DNA of 34,037 nucleotides from a virus: positions 1 through 34,037 of IMG/VR virus record IMGVR_UViG_3300027747_003667; one strand, given 5' to 3'. Made by a program: the position numbers and the translations under genes. Under the pieces are notes generated by a model, which had not been told where the DNA came from, ran no database searches, and saw only the letters and a program-made list of their open reading frames with translations. Positions 21,501 to 27,655 of this stretch are shown here, one piece after another (within the stretch, counting starts at the first letter, position 1; each line of letters starts with the position of its first letter).

Positions 21501-24500
21501 GGGTTAGGATTACCTCCCAAAATCAAGTTGATAACTGTGCCTTGGAGATCAGTTACTAGTTCAATTAAATTTGACAGGATTTCAACAAGAGATGATATTG
21601 GCAGTCTAACAGTGACTGACAACTTTGTTGGAACCGCCAATTTGAATAGCTATCAACTCAGTTGGTTGGCTCAACCTGATAAATCAAAAATTTCTGTCAC
21701 AATTGATGATATTCCAGTATTTCAATCATTATATACCATATCATATGACAGTAAATCTTACAATGGCTATACAAAAAAATACAGTTATCTTAAATTGTTG
21801 TTGGGATCTACTCCCAACAATTTGGCACCAAATATAAAATTCAATATCAGTATTACCTATCAAAAAAGCACAGAATTAATGTCAGCAGTGGAAAGGATAA
21901 AGAATTTTTATCACCCATTTGAAGGCATGCCAAACAAAATACTTTCTCAACTCATGTCTGGCACCGCAGAGTCAAGAAAAATTATAGGTGGACAGTATGA
22001 AGGTCTAGGATTTGGAAATGTGAATTCTGGTATTTTAGCAGATAGCATCTTTAATCCAAGTGACTCTGATTACCCCACATGGAATGGTAGTGGTTTGATA
22101 AATGCTCTTGGTGCAAGCCCTAATGATATAGTAATTGGTGGTGGCAACATTTCTGAAAACTCCAAAATACCCAAATCTCTATTGGGCAAAGTAACCAATT
22201 ATGGAGCATGGGATGCATCCACAAACACACCTCCTCTTCAATATGATCAAGGCAGTTTGGGTGATCTCTATGTGGTAGAAAAAGCAGGCAATTTTGCACT
22301 TGGTACATTTGCCAATAGATTTGTTTCAGGGGATCAAATTATATTTGATGGATCAAATTGGAAAATTTTGCCGGCTACGCCCAGTCAATCTTTGGAAGAA
22401 CAGGTGCCAGGGTTCTCAGCTGATTCCATAGCCATAAATGTGTACACCAAAGCAGCATATCAAACTCCGTCAATCTTTAACTCCAGTGCGAATATAGCCA
22501 AATCAACACAAACTCAAGTATTGAGTTTATCAGTAATGCCACCGACCATTGACAGCATGATAGTCTCACTTAACGGACGCTTGCTTGACTATGTTTATTC
22601 AGACAAGTATTTTACCACATCAACGCAGTTTTCCATTAACTGGCCCAATGAGACTCTGCTCATTCCTGCTCAGAAAACAGATGGGATATTGGGCTACTCA
22701 ATCATTGGAGTTGGGGATTCAGACAAGACTGGTTTGGGAATACTTGACACAGAAATATTACCTGTATTGGTCACTGCCACCAACACATCCACTAGATTGA
22801 TAGGTATGGTCAACTTTAATGCAGTAAACAGTGCCTATGTGACAGTGGATGGTACTCCAATCAATACCACAACTTCTTTGACATCTACTTTTTATAATTT
22901 AAACACTGTCAGTAGTAGAGACAGTAGAGTTGCAGTGGATGTATACAATTTGACCACAGGAACACATTTGATTCAATCTTGGTTTTTTAATTCAAGTAAC
23001 CCCAATTTCAATAAAATTGTTGAACAAAATTATAAAGCAGGCAACACTCCTAGTTTTGTGAACAATGCAAATGGTTTTGCTACTGGCATTGGTTTGGTCA
23101 ACCATCCCCTAAATGATGTTCCTTTTAGTTCACAGGTTGTAGTTGAATTGATACCAGACAGGGGAAATCCCGTAAGACTTAGACCCCCCTATTCAACGTA
23201 CTACTCAGTGACTAACAGTGATTATAATGCTGCCACATATTTGATAGTGGGTTCCACTTCATCCTTTGTGGTGGATACAGTACTGGCATCGAATATACAA
23301 GTTTATCTAAACAACGTGCCGTTGGATTTTGGTATTGATCAAGATTATATTATAACCAACAATGCAGTTCAGTTAACATCAAGGCAAACGACATTTGGCA
23401 ATGCCCCAGTAATTGGCAGCAAAATAGTTATTGAAACTTTCTATTATAATCATGTGGGAAGATCAGTGTCTATTATAGATGGTTCTGTAAAGTACGACTA
23501 TGATTTCATGATCACCCCCGATGGCAACACACTTTTATTAACGCCCAATTACAGCTATCTCACATCAGCCACGATAAAGATAACCACATTCGCAATACAG
23601 GACAGTTTGGGCATAGTATTAAAGAGGTTTGTGGGAAATCCCAATAGGACCTACAAATTGGATGCTCCTATTTTGAATTCAAAGTATCTTTGGGTAGAAA
23701 TCAATACCACATCAACTGGTTTGATATCTTTGATCAATGGTATAGATTATCAAATACTGCCTGATCAGTTGACTGTGTTGCTTAGTAATGCATTTTATCT
23801 AACTAACCAAGATACTGTTTTTATAGAAAGTTTTGCTGATCCAGGAAAATCAGCAAAAACTTTGGGTTATCGAATCAGCAAAGATTTTCTCGGAAAACAT
23901 CATTTTACTAGACTGAGCAATGATGACTCCACATACTTGACAAAACCGTTGTCAGTGTACGATACAGAAATATATGTGGCTGACGGCAGTGTATTAAGCC
24001 CGTTTGATCCCGCGACCAATAGTCCTGGTGTAGTATTAATAGAGGGTGAAAGAATAGAATTTTTTAAAAATATTGACAATGTACTGGGACAATTACGTAG
24101 GGGCACTTGGGGGACCAGCCCAGCTGAATATTCAGACGTTGGTACTACTGTTCTAGATCAAGGGGTCAATCAAATAATTTCATCTGCCCCTGCCACACCA
24201 TATTCTGATATAACACTGATTCAAAACACATACACTAGTATTAATTTAGAAAATTCTTATGCAATCAGCACCACCACCATATACAATTGGATCAATCCAA
24301 TAACCTCTTCAACTGTGAGATGTGATGGTATCAAATTAATGACCACAGTTTCTACACTACCCTATGACCCCTATACTGGGATAGCAACATATACTGGAAG
24401 AGCTTATTCTGTATCCACTTCCAGTATCAATGCTAGCGATCAATTGGAAATCTATTACGGTGGCAGGTTGTTGAATAAAAATCAATATTTTTATCATGAT

Positions 24501-24965
24501 GCCTCCACGTCCTACGATGGTATATTAGTGAGTCAAATAAAAGGATCAGTTTCAAATGTGTCTTATTTGTCCACATTGACACAGTCAGTAGGAGATGCTT
24601 ATATTTGTGAAGATTCTAATGAAGTTTGGGTATGCACTGAGAATCAATATAATATAGCATCTGTGCCGTTTTATGTTTATTCAGGACTAAAGAGATCGCT
24701 GCCCGACTTTGCAATAACCACTGCCAGTCAAAATTTGATTTTGAACACAGCAACAGTAAAAATTAATTCTGGAACACAGTTGACTATAGTCAAGAGACAG
24801 TTAGGGTCTTCATGGAATGACATCATTTCAATAAATTCCACTACATCCCTGTTGAACAGCACCAGCACCATTGCAACTTTCTTGAAGTCTGGTCCGGCTG
24901 TTCTTCCTTCCAATTACTTTTATGGTTCTGCATCAACAATAGCCAAACCAGGCGGTGGACTATGA
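12570..24965 (+). CDS. giant multidomain baseplate/tail structural protein (4131 aa)
   Basis: One uninterrupted frame of 4131 codons, starting directly after the gp6 stop in the place where T4 has genes 7 and 8. The N-terminus (VNLLPVYFQTDKNSKFLSST, YPHIDLDKFNNYQNYYWLPDG) resembles large virion proteins of marine and other T4-like phages that I recall as a family without assigned function. Inside are two gapless chitin-binding-like modules (residues 1232-1267 and 1489-1524), an FG-GAP-like propeller of seven repeats (about 1889-2307), a DPIKGKILGIADEELAYKT segment after it, an EVKPYHTQVRRF segment near 2910, and several short modules with a V-x-L-N-G core (for example near 690 and in the last 900 residues). 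Most likely a wedge or peripheral baseplate protein that also carries adhesive modules. Function is inferred from position and domains. Confidence 0.7.
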   Translation: MSTSTIQSVNLLPVYFQTDKNSKFLSSTIDQLIQPTQISRINAYIGSTSTPNYSSDDLYVVEPTVLRQAYQLEPALVTYDIADTIQTVTTIDDLFNELSNNGSDTVNVDRLFRSTVYSYYPHIDLDKFNNYQNYYWLPDGSFLVDIDQVDLDIDTSIVGQSAATVTVNSQTVTLLNGMLVTFSGLGIDDKYKFKEFFVEGTGTSISLVPLNDLLTPEDIATPTVDFYDSTAYDSVGFDAVSNYPKIPEYITINRASKDRNPWSRYNRWVSLDTIIVSSKLNNKEVITPISNRANRPIIEFNANIKLYNFGSEAVPAVDLIDFRITDVFSVLQTVEGLDVTLRTFAQSELLIDGVKLEYGNRVIFAADPNPEIRNKIYTVYLYQLGGSTTTNVTLIHQIAEKNQSVLIKRGVEYGGTSWYFNGDNWEYAQQHKTINEGPLFDLFDRDGISYNDRKHYLSDFKGSKIFGYSLSNTNPIDKILGLRLNYLNNNVYASILFENYYANSTINVATMGNTSYSINSNQTYLKIDGTLFNIWQTPRTYEVNFNDAFGYYDVPISLTNNPLNKDFDILVAGDLKDQKTPFGTRLVANDNPISFAMMFLGKKQHSVVDAMTKLSVDYDYFKLSLINNIILTTKPNDPALALDQIIKKINLGKNTKNSYYLSDMVPHGDNKITIDHTVTNIDNLLYSIPKEFSLKVYSTNSVLVYLNGKQMVHEIDYKFDDIEPYVLFLRPLAVADKIKINYYNDTKRSYIPSTPTKLGLYPSFLPKIYIDDSYVNPTAVIQGHDGSITVAFNDFRDEIILEYELRIYNNLKTFYQDDLFDIHAVDPNYDRDLSNTSEYSYSEITAILEKDFIKWAINYGIDYTTNDVYDETDPFTWKYAVIDNTSITGSWRAIYKYVYGTDRPHTDPWEMLGLTMKPSWWDSQYGVAPYTYGNSLLWSDLAQGKVNDPINGPKIRELYVRSSLVSYIPVDDYGNLLDPETLGIAVNLGKQSSWAVGEQGPAETAWRRSSNWAFSVQKMLAVTKPATYASRMYDPANMYQNILGQWLYKPNEAFLQLNNVPIHGKNEIANISGYSVAVSEIGQQRDLNYLENLKNDLTYCSFNLFYKVGGFLNKNNIQIVIDAYEPTTNAPGASLPDDDYRLILKVSNPIKSVGISGLIIQKDGSRYIVKGYDRDNPYFTYYPAVRNSSTPSITIGGVSSEYVDWAPSQSATSTKNLKSIDLTTAQAAPSGVFYKKDQIVYYSGNFYRVKNSHQSGSTFDQTMYVKLSALPTVGGATVYQVASFEPTAYQVPYGHAFDSVQEIYDLIIGYGKWLTDQGFVFNQFNSDLQQVVDWNLTAKEFLFWTTQNWINDSIITLSPFADQLSYQFFESIVDNIYNGFYDYSLTKADGTPFNKNNLFITRQNGIFNVKTINTDDGIYFARLNSIQKEHGIVFKNKTIFGDIVYDVKTGDRQNRMKLVGFKTANWDGNVFSPGFVYDAAKTVEWAPNNTYLASSIVIYNNLYYSAIRNISRSSTFDFTKWKKLNKKPTSGLLPNFDYKITQFNDFYSLDIDNFDSGQQKSAQNLTGYAKRKYFSNIIPNPISQYKFYQGYIKEKGTFNAVRKLSKAFARNSIGDIELYEDWALRVGQYGGFTSLEEYEFPLLEGALLNNPQILTFSSEFSNVKNTTVYYIDSKKLTLSPKIGDIPVLSTTTSTNIFQLISAGYVRLDDVDATAYNQNSLLDIANNSNLLQGTTIWLGFKPNGDWDVLRYYLISADIVDVTADIVFSSLTVSTTRPHGLITGQIISITGISDLINGVYVIQSIVSSNQFTIDNSKLFTNSQDVNYPGFLFAFQSMRFLNFDSMPSDNELYSYDVGTLIWADSGNDTDNNGWAVYKKVLNYSNQIIVGTHSALSEGHGYSISARKGSDILAVGSPLYTSSGQSGGLFVYRSSTLEEIIFYSMPNTAGNDNRLGSSIIYDDTPYPTQSNFGLVFAGAPGSYSQDGSVLIISINNAYQATVESTINNPVGGASNQFGSSIFVQRNTNTKKVIVGAPVNNAAYSYIVTANQVSGVTVSQPIAVNSVESLSANANWGYAIVGSDDATHIAISAPYNNLKNINFVVANSATSFAYDIGHVAALYTVSGSTVAQTIYSPFGDNGHFGLAMAMSSDASYLAIAAPNTLNPNNSRGAVAIYTITNNLYVLNQILSNVVTDSKMYFGMALDINTLSNKLIVSSLGTNTTVLTTFDTITTFDLDSTRFFESEDYSGTTYLYTRKNSRFVFSQEVNELTESISSLTNFGAAVSIDETVIFVGAPSTVNQSTGSVYKFSQIDKSTNGWQKHRTQENLVDASSVKQIKLIDTSRDSILTYYDYVDPIKGKILGIADEELAYKTASDPAIYSIGGMGVNVDTNNSWIDQQVGQLWWDLSNAKYIWYEQGELEYRKNNWGKLFPGAGIDVYEWVGTSLLPSEWSVQADTPAGLSKGVSGQPKYVDNSTISVKQIYDNITNSFSNLYYYWVKNKVTLPNINSRKISAFSVASYIANPTLAGIQHVAFISTSSLTISNFADRLREDQISLNLTIDKSNNKTPLHVQWQLVAEGSDKSTIPALIEKKLIDSLIGHDELGNPVPDTSLSDRSKFGIGIRPQQTLFSNRSAALRNAIEFVNTVLIDHQIVGNYNFSNLQTQELPPQPTTSSWIIIEDDTLIVKIDVNQTTTATVLVDSSSNNGWAVYQYDGTVWNKIQTQSFNTNLYWTYVDWESPLYNKYKEINFIVNDVYEISELVVSFGQYVKIRNRGDGNYIILTPTSNGGIGTFGNSYDVLYIQNGTIQFKDSLWDLPYGWDKNAAFNQLLFDQSPGIEIAYILKALKNDIFINDLKINWNLLFFKSIKYALSEQKFVDWAFKTSLVDVVNFIGTLTQTPIYKLQDTAYYENYINEVKPYHTQVRRFSAAFKNDENSNTTILDFDHPFVYSTTSSQFVPTPIPLSEFVYPEAYVPDTGQIITAGLGLPPKIKLITVPWRSVTSSIKFDRISTRDDIGSLTVTDNFVGTANLNSYQLSWLAQPDKSKISVTIDDIPVFQSLYTISYDSKSYNGYTKKYSYLKLLLGSTPNNLAPNIKFNISITYQKSTELMSAVERIKNFYHPFEGMPNKILSQLMSGTAESRKIIGGQYEGLGFGNVNSGILADSIFNPSDSDYPTWNGSGLINALGASPNDIVIGGGNISENSKIPKSLLGKVTNYGAWDASTNTPPLQYDQGSLGDLYVVEKAGNFALGTFANRFVSGDQIIFDGSNWKILPATPSQSLEEQVPGFSADSIAINVYTKAAYQTPSIFNSSANIAKSTQTQVLSLSVMPPTIDSMIVSLNGRLLDYVYSDKYFTTSTQFSINWPNETLLIPAQKTDGILGYSIIGVGDSDKTGLGILDTEILPVLVTATNTSTRLIGMVNFNAVNSAYVTVDGTPINTTTSLTSTFYNLNTVSSRDSRVAVDVYNLTTGTHLIQSWFFNSSNPNFNKIVEQNYKAGNTPSFVNNANGFATGIGLVNHPLNDVPFSSQVVVELIPDRGNPVRLRPPYSTYYSVTNSDYNAATYLIVGSTSSFVVDTVLASNIQVYLNNVPLDFGIDQDYIITNNAVQLTSRQTTFGNAPVIGSKIVIETFYYNHVGRSVSIIDGSVKYDYDFMITPDGNTLLLTPNYSYLTSATIKITTFAIQDSLGIVLKRFVGNPNRTYKLDAPILNSKYLWVEINTTSTGLISLINGIDYQILPDQLTVLLSNAFYLTNQDTVFIESFADPGKSAKTLGYRISKDFLGKHHFTRLSNDDSTYLTKPLSVYDTEIYVADGSVLSPFDPATNSPGVVLIEGERIEFFKNIDNVLGQLRRGTWGTSPAEYSDVGTTVLDQGVNQIISSAPATPYSDITLIQNTYTSINLENSYAISTTTIYNWINPITSSTVRCDGIKLMTTVSTLPYDPYTGIATYTGRAYSVSTSSINASDQLEIYYGGRLLNKNQYFYHDASTSYDGILVSQIKGSVSNVSYLSTLTQSVGDAYICEDSNEVWVCTENQYNIASVPFYVYSGLKRSLPDFAITTASQNLILNTATVKINSGTQLTIVKRQLGSSWNDIISINSTTSLLNSTSTIATFLKSGPAVLPSNYFYGSASTIAKPGGGL
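16263..16370 (+). repeat. chitin-binding-like module 1 in the giant protein
   Basis: Encodes residues 1232-1267. The pattern Y-x-x-x-x-IV-x-Y-x-x-x-x-Y, later STFD and a final KL, aligns without gaps over 36 residues with the segment at 17034-17141. The layout resembles CBM5/12 carbohydrate-binding modules, but the key aromatics are only partly present. Confidence 0.4.
17034..17141 (+). repeat. chitin-binding-like module 2 in the giant protein
   Basis: Encodes residues 1489-1524, the second copy of the 36-residue module. It is preceded by WAP, giving the W-x(n)-Y-x-x-x-x-V-x-Y order seen in CBM5/12-type modules. The copies are diverged at DNA level and so are old. Confidence 0.45.
18235..19491 (+). 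repeat. seven FG-GAP-like repeats (predicted beta-propeller) inside the giant protein
   Basis: Encodes residues about 1889-2307. Seven units of the form FG-x-S/A ... (I/L)-x-(V/A)-GAP ... G-x-(V/A)-x-x-Y begin near 18250, 18420, 18598, 18777, 18976, 19150 and 19393. Clear examples are FGSSIFVQ then KKVIVGAP, FGLAMAMSSDASYLAIAAP, and FGAAVSI then FVGAP. Seven blades is the count of integrin-type propellers, which bind proteins or sugars. Unit six is the most degenerate. Spacing is about 57-80 residues. Confidence 0.7.
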
Positions 24966-24973
24966 TATAAATA
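24966..24973 (+). promoter_or_regulatory. T4-type late promoter box TATAAATA upstream of the 214-aa structural gene
   Basis: An exact TATAAATA beginning on the base after the giant gene's stop codon and ending 20 nt before the preferred start at 24994. Expected transcription start is near 24980, which favours 24994 over the upstream in-frame ATGs at 24955 and 24979. Confidence 0.75.
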
Positions 24974-24993
24974 ATACTATGGAAAGATCAAAA

Positions 24994-25638
24994 ATGATAA
25001 ACACACATGAAGAAAAACCCAATGAGTTATGCTCCCTTTTTGTCAAAGGACACATCAAAATTTATGATCCCGTATCAAATGAAGTATTTAGGGATCAGCC
25101 CAACGCTATCAATTATGAAAATTTTAGCATTGCCATGGCTCAAAGCCTAAGCAATCAAAACATTGGCATGATTGAGGGGATGGCATTTGGCAATGGCGGC
25201 AGTCGAGTAGATGCCACAGGAATTGTTACCTATCTAACACCAAATGTGACTGGTATTGAAGCAGGATTGTACAATCAAACATATTTCAAAGTGGTTGATG
25301 CGATTGGAGTGAATGGTTTAGCCAGCGGAAATATTGATCCAGCAAGGAATTTTATTCAATATAGGCATTTGCCAGGTGCATACTACAGCGATATTTTGAT
25401 AAGCTGTTTATTAGATTTTGGTGAGCCTTCGGGGCAGCAGGCATTTGATAATTCAGTCAATAGCGATGGATCATTTGTTTTTGATGAAATTGGCATCAAA
25501 GCCTACGGTTCACAGGGCCAAGGATCAGGAGCCTTTTTGACACATGTGATTTTTCACCCTATTCAAAAGTCTTTGAATCGTTTGTTGCAAATTGATTATA
25601 CCATAAGAGTGCAAAGTTTGAGCACAACAGGGACCTAA
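24994..25638 (+). CDS. virion structural protein of a marine T4-like phage family (214 aa)
   Basis: No biochemical function recognised. The protein has SLFVKGHIKIYDP near the start, then MAFGNGGSRVD, LYNQTYFKVVD, a CLLDFGEPSGQQAFDN block, FDEIGIKAY and a final THVIFHPIQKSLNRLLQIDY. I recall this arrangement from conserved structural proteins of marine T4-like phages, placed between wedge and fibre genes as here. Start: ATG at 24994 has GGAAAG 7 nt upstream and lies at the right distance from a late promoter. An ATG at 24955 would overlap the giant gene by 11 nt and lies upstream of the promoter box, so it is less likely. It is followed after 3 nt by the first fibre-like gene. Confidence 0.65.
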   Translation: MINTHEEKPNELCSLFVKGHIKIYDPVSNEVFRDQPNAINYENFSIAMAQSLSNQNIGMIEGMAFGNGGSRVDATGIVTYLTPNVTGIEAGLYNQTYFKVVDAIGVNGLASGNIDPARNFIQYRHLPGAYYSDILISCLLDFGEPSGQQAFDNSVNSDGSFVFDEIGIKAYGSQGQGSGAFLTHVIFHPIQKSLNRLLQIDYTIRVQSLSTTGT

Positions 25639-25641
25639 ATA

Positions 25642-26424
25642 ATGGCATATGCTATAACATATAGAAACGGCAGTACACTAACTCTATTGGCAGATAACAG
25701 TGTTGATACCACTCGTAGTGTAACCTTCATAGGTAAAGATTACAAGGGCTATGGCATTTATCAAAATCAAAATTTAGTTACACTGCTGACCAATTCTGCT
25801 AGTCCAGATTATTCTAGACCCAGTAATCCTTTACTGGGAGAATTGTGGTATGATACCACAAATAAAAGATTAAATATTTTTGACCCCAGTTATGAATCCA
25901 ACAGTGGGTGGTTACATGCAGGCGGAGCTTCTGTGAGTCTAGGGCTACCAGGGGGTATTGCTGTTGGTGATTGGTGGTATGATCTTTCCAAAAATGTGCT
26001 CAATCTTTATCTAAAATCAGGTTTGGTGTCGGTACCAACTTATCCTCGCTTGACTCCGACTGGATGGATAACTCCGACAAATACTGTACTGGACAATAAT
26101 AGCCCGGGGCAGCCTCAGCAGGTCACACTGCTGCAAAACTATGGTAGTGTGGTTGGTGCTTTGAGCAACACTTCTTTTATAGCCAGCTCAAATGATAGTG
26201 CTTACACATTCCCCTTGGCCAACTCTGTTGCCTATCCCATACTGCAAGGTTTGAATATTATTGGATATGTTCAGGCCACTGGTGGAATAGTGGCAAACTC
26301 AGTAGCTGACAGTTTCCCTTCTAATTCTTTGGGGATTCCTGGACAATTGGCTGCCAGCCCAAGCTATTTGTTTGTTTGCACAGGCAACAGCGTTTGGAAG
26401 AGAATCACTTTAACATCTTATTAA
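25642..26424 (+). CDS. fibre-like virion protein, short paralogue (260 aa)
   Basis: The first about 80 residues follow a pattern shared with the next gene: M-x-Y, then NGSTLTLLADNSVDTTRSVT, FIGKDYKGYG, N-x-x-x-LL, then PSNPLLGELWYDTTNKRLNI. This N-terminal domain recurs in structural or tail-fibre-like proteins of marine T4-like phages and may be an attachment or assembly domain. The rest (residues about 90-260) contains a second LPGGIAVGDWWYDLSKNVLN unit, so the LWYDT/WWYD motif occurs twice. No enzymatic motif is seen. It lies 3 nt after the previous stop and 2 nt before the next start. Fibre role is inferred from neighbours and family. Confidence 0.6.
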   Translation: MAYAITYRNGSTLTLLADNSVDTTRSVTFIGKDYKGYGIYQNQNLVTLLTNSASPDYSRPSNPLLGELWYDTTNKRLNIFDPSYESNSGWLHAGGASVSLGLPGGIAVGDWWYDLSKNVLNLYLKSGLVSVPTYPRLTPTGWITPTNTVLDNNSPGQPQQVTLLQNYGSVVGALSNTSFIASSNDSAYTFPLANSVAYPILQGLNIIGYVQATGGIVANSVADSFPSNSLGIPGQLAASPSYLFVCTGNSVWKRITLTSY

Positions 26425-26426
26425 TC

Positions 26427-27653
26427 ATGCCTTATATCTTAAATTTAACCACCGGCAGTCAACTTCTCACAGTGGCAGATGGGACCATTGATAATAGCAC
26501 CAGTCTCACGTTTATTGGGCGTAATTTTTCTGGGTATGGAGAATCCCTAGAAGAAAATTTTATCAAGTTATTGGAAAATTTTTCTTCCCCAGGAAATGGT
26601 AATGTACCATCAAACACCGTGCTTGCCAATGCGTTGCGTGGGCAGCTGTGGTTCAACAGTCAAAAAAATCAACTGTATGTGAACTATGATGGGCAAAATT
26701 TCAAAGGAATTGGCAGTATCACAGTGGGATCCACTTCAACAGTGAGTAATCCATCTGATGGTGACATGTTTTGGGATAACGGAATACTATATGCCTATCA
26801 AGAATCTGCAGGATCATATGTAATTATTGGCCCAGCCAATGGCAGCCAATTCAGCTCATGGACTTTTGGCAGGACATCGTCCTCAGTTGATAATTTTTTA
26901 CATCCTTCCATAGTATCAATAGTAGGAACACTGCCAACTGCTGTGTTTTCTTTTGAAACATATGTTCCCACTAATCCTAATTTGATTACAGGTAACACTC
27001 TTAACACATTTACCACTATCCATCAAGGTATCACCCTGCCCAATGCTGACACAGTGACTGGAGTATCAGCTGTAACCACTAATTCTGGGTATTTGCTCTG
27101 GGGCACAGCAGCGGATACAATAAATGCTAGAAATGTGTCAGTTGCCAATCCAAATTTATCAAATATCAATTATTATATACCTCTATCAAACATTACCACC
27201 GGCAGCGTGGCACTGGTAACCAGTTCATCCTTTTATTACACTAACGGTGTATTAAATGTCACTGCTGCTTCTGCATTTTATGCGGATTTGGCAGAAAGGT
27301 ATGCAGCAGATGCTGCATACGATGAAGGTACTGTGCTGGTGATAGGTGGTGAAAAAGAAGTCACTGTGACCACACAATTTGCAGATACTAGAGTAGCAGG
27401 TGTAGTAAGTAAAAATCCTGCTTACTTGATGAACAAAGATGCTGGAAATAATGAAACCCATCCTGCAATAGCATTAAAGGGTCGTGTACCGTGCAAAGTT
27501 GTTGGCTATGTCAAGAAGGGTGATTTGATTGTGACCAGTTCAACACCTGGATATGGAACTGCTGCTGCTAGTGTTGTTGCTGGAGCTGTAATAGGAAAAG
27601 CCCTCGGAACACAGTCAGAAGGCTTTGGAATTATTGAAATTTTGATAGTTTAA
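26427..27653 (+). CDS. fibre-like virion protein, long paralogue (408 aa)
   Basis: Begins MPYILNLTTGSQLLTVADGT and shares the FIGRNFSGYG, LLENF and GQLWFNS pattern with the preceding 260-residue protein. An ATG at 26376 is in frame but lies inside that gene, so 26427 is the start. The C-terminal 120 residues (from about 286: YADLAERYAADAAYDEGTVL, then VAGVVSKNPAYLMN, ALKGRVPCKVVGYVKKGDLI) form a domain I know as a common ending of phage fibre and tail-spike proteins, often linked to trimer formation or chaperone-like folding. It is the last virion gene of the block, typical for a host-contact protein. Its stop overlaps the thyA stop on the other strand. Confidence 0.65.
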   Translation: MPYILNLTTGSQLLTVADGTIDNSTSLTFIGRNFSGYGESLEENFIKLLENFSSPGNGNVPSNTVLANALRGQLWFNSQKNQLYVNYDGQNFKGIGSITVGSTSTVSNPSDGDMFWDNGILYAYQESAGSYVIIGPANGSQFSSWTFGRTSSSVDNFLHPSIVSIVGTLPTAVFSFETYVPTNPNLITGNTLNTFTTIHQGITLPNADTVTGVSAVTTNSGYLLWGTAADTINARNVSVANPNLSNINYYIPLSNITTGSVALVTSSSFYYTNGVLNVTAASAFYADLAERYAADAAYDEGTVLVIGGEKEVTVTTQFADTRVAGVVSKNPAYLMNKDAGNNETHPAIALKGRVPCKVVGYVKKGDLIVTSSTPGYGTAAASVVAGAVIGKALGTQSEGFGIIEILIV

Positions 27654-27655
27654 AC
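27648..27655. other. convergent stop codons in a GTTTAAAC palindrome
   Basis: The plus-strand fibre gene ends with TAA at 27651-27653 and thyA ends on the minus strand with TAA at 27650-27652, inside an 8-bp palindrome. No hairpin terminator is visible at this junction, so the opposing transcripts may overlap. Confidence 0.9.

Noticed and set aside
24955-24993. Longer start for the 214-residue structural protein
   Set aside because: The ATG at 24955 overlaps the giant gene and lies upstream of a TATAAATA box; the ATG at 24994 has GGAAAG at 7 nt.
26376-26426. N-terminal extension of the long fibre paralogue
   Set aside because: The added 17 residues lie inside the previous gene and break the alignment with the short paralogue, which begins at the M-x-Y at 26427.
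27648-27655. GTTTAAAC palindrome as a recombination or attachment site
   Set aside because: It is explained by two overlapping TAA stops, and no integrase or repeat partner is present.
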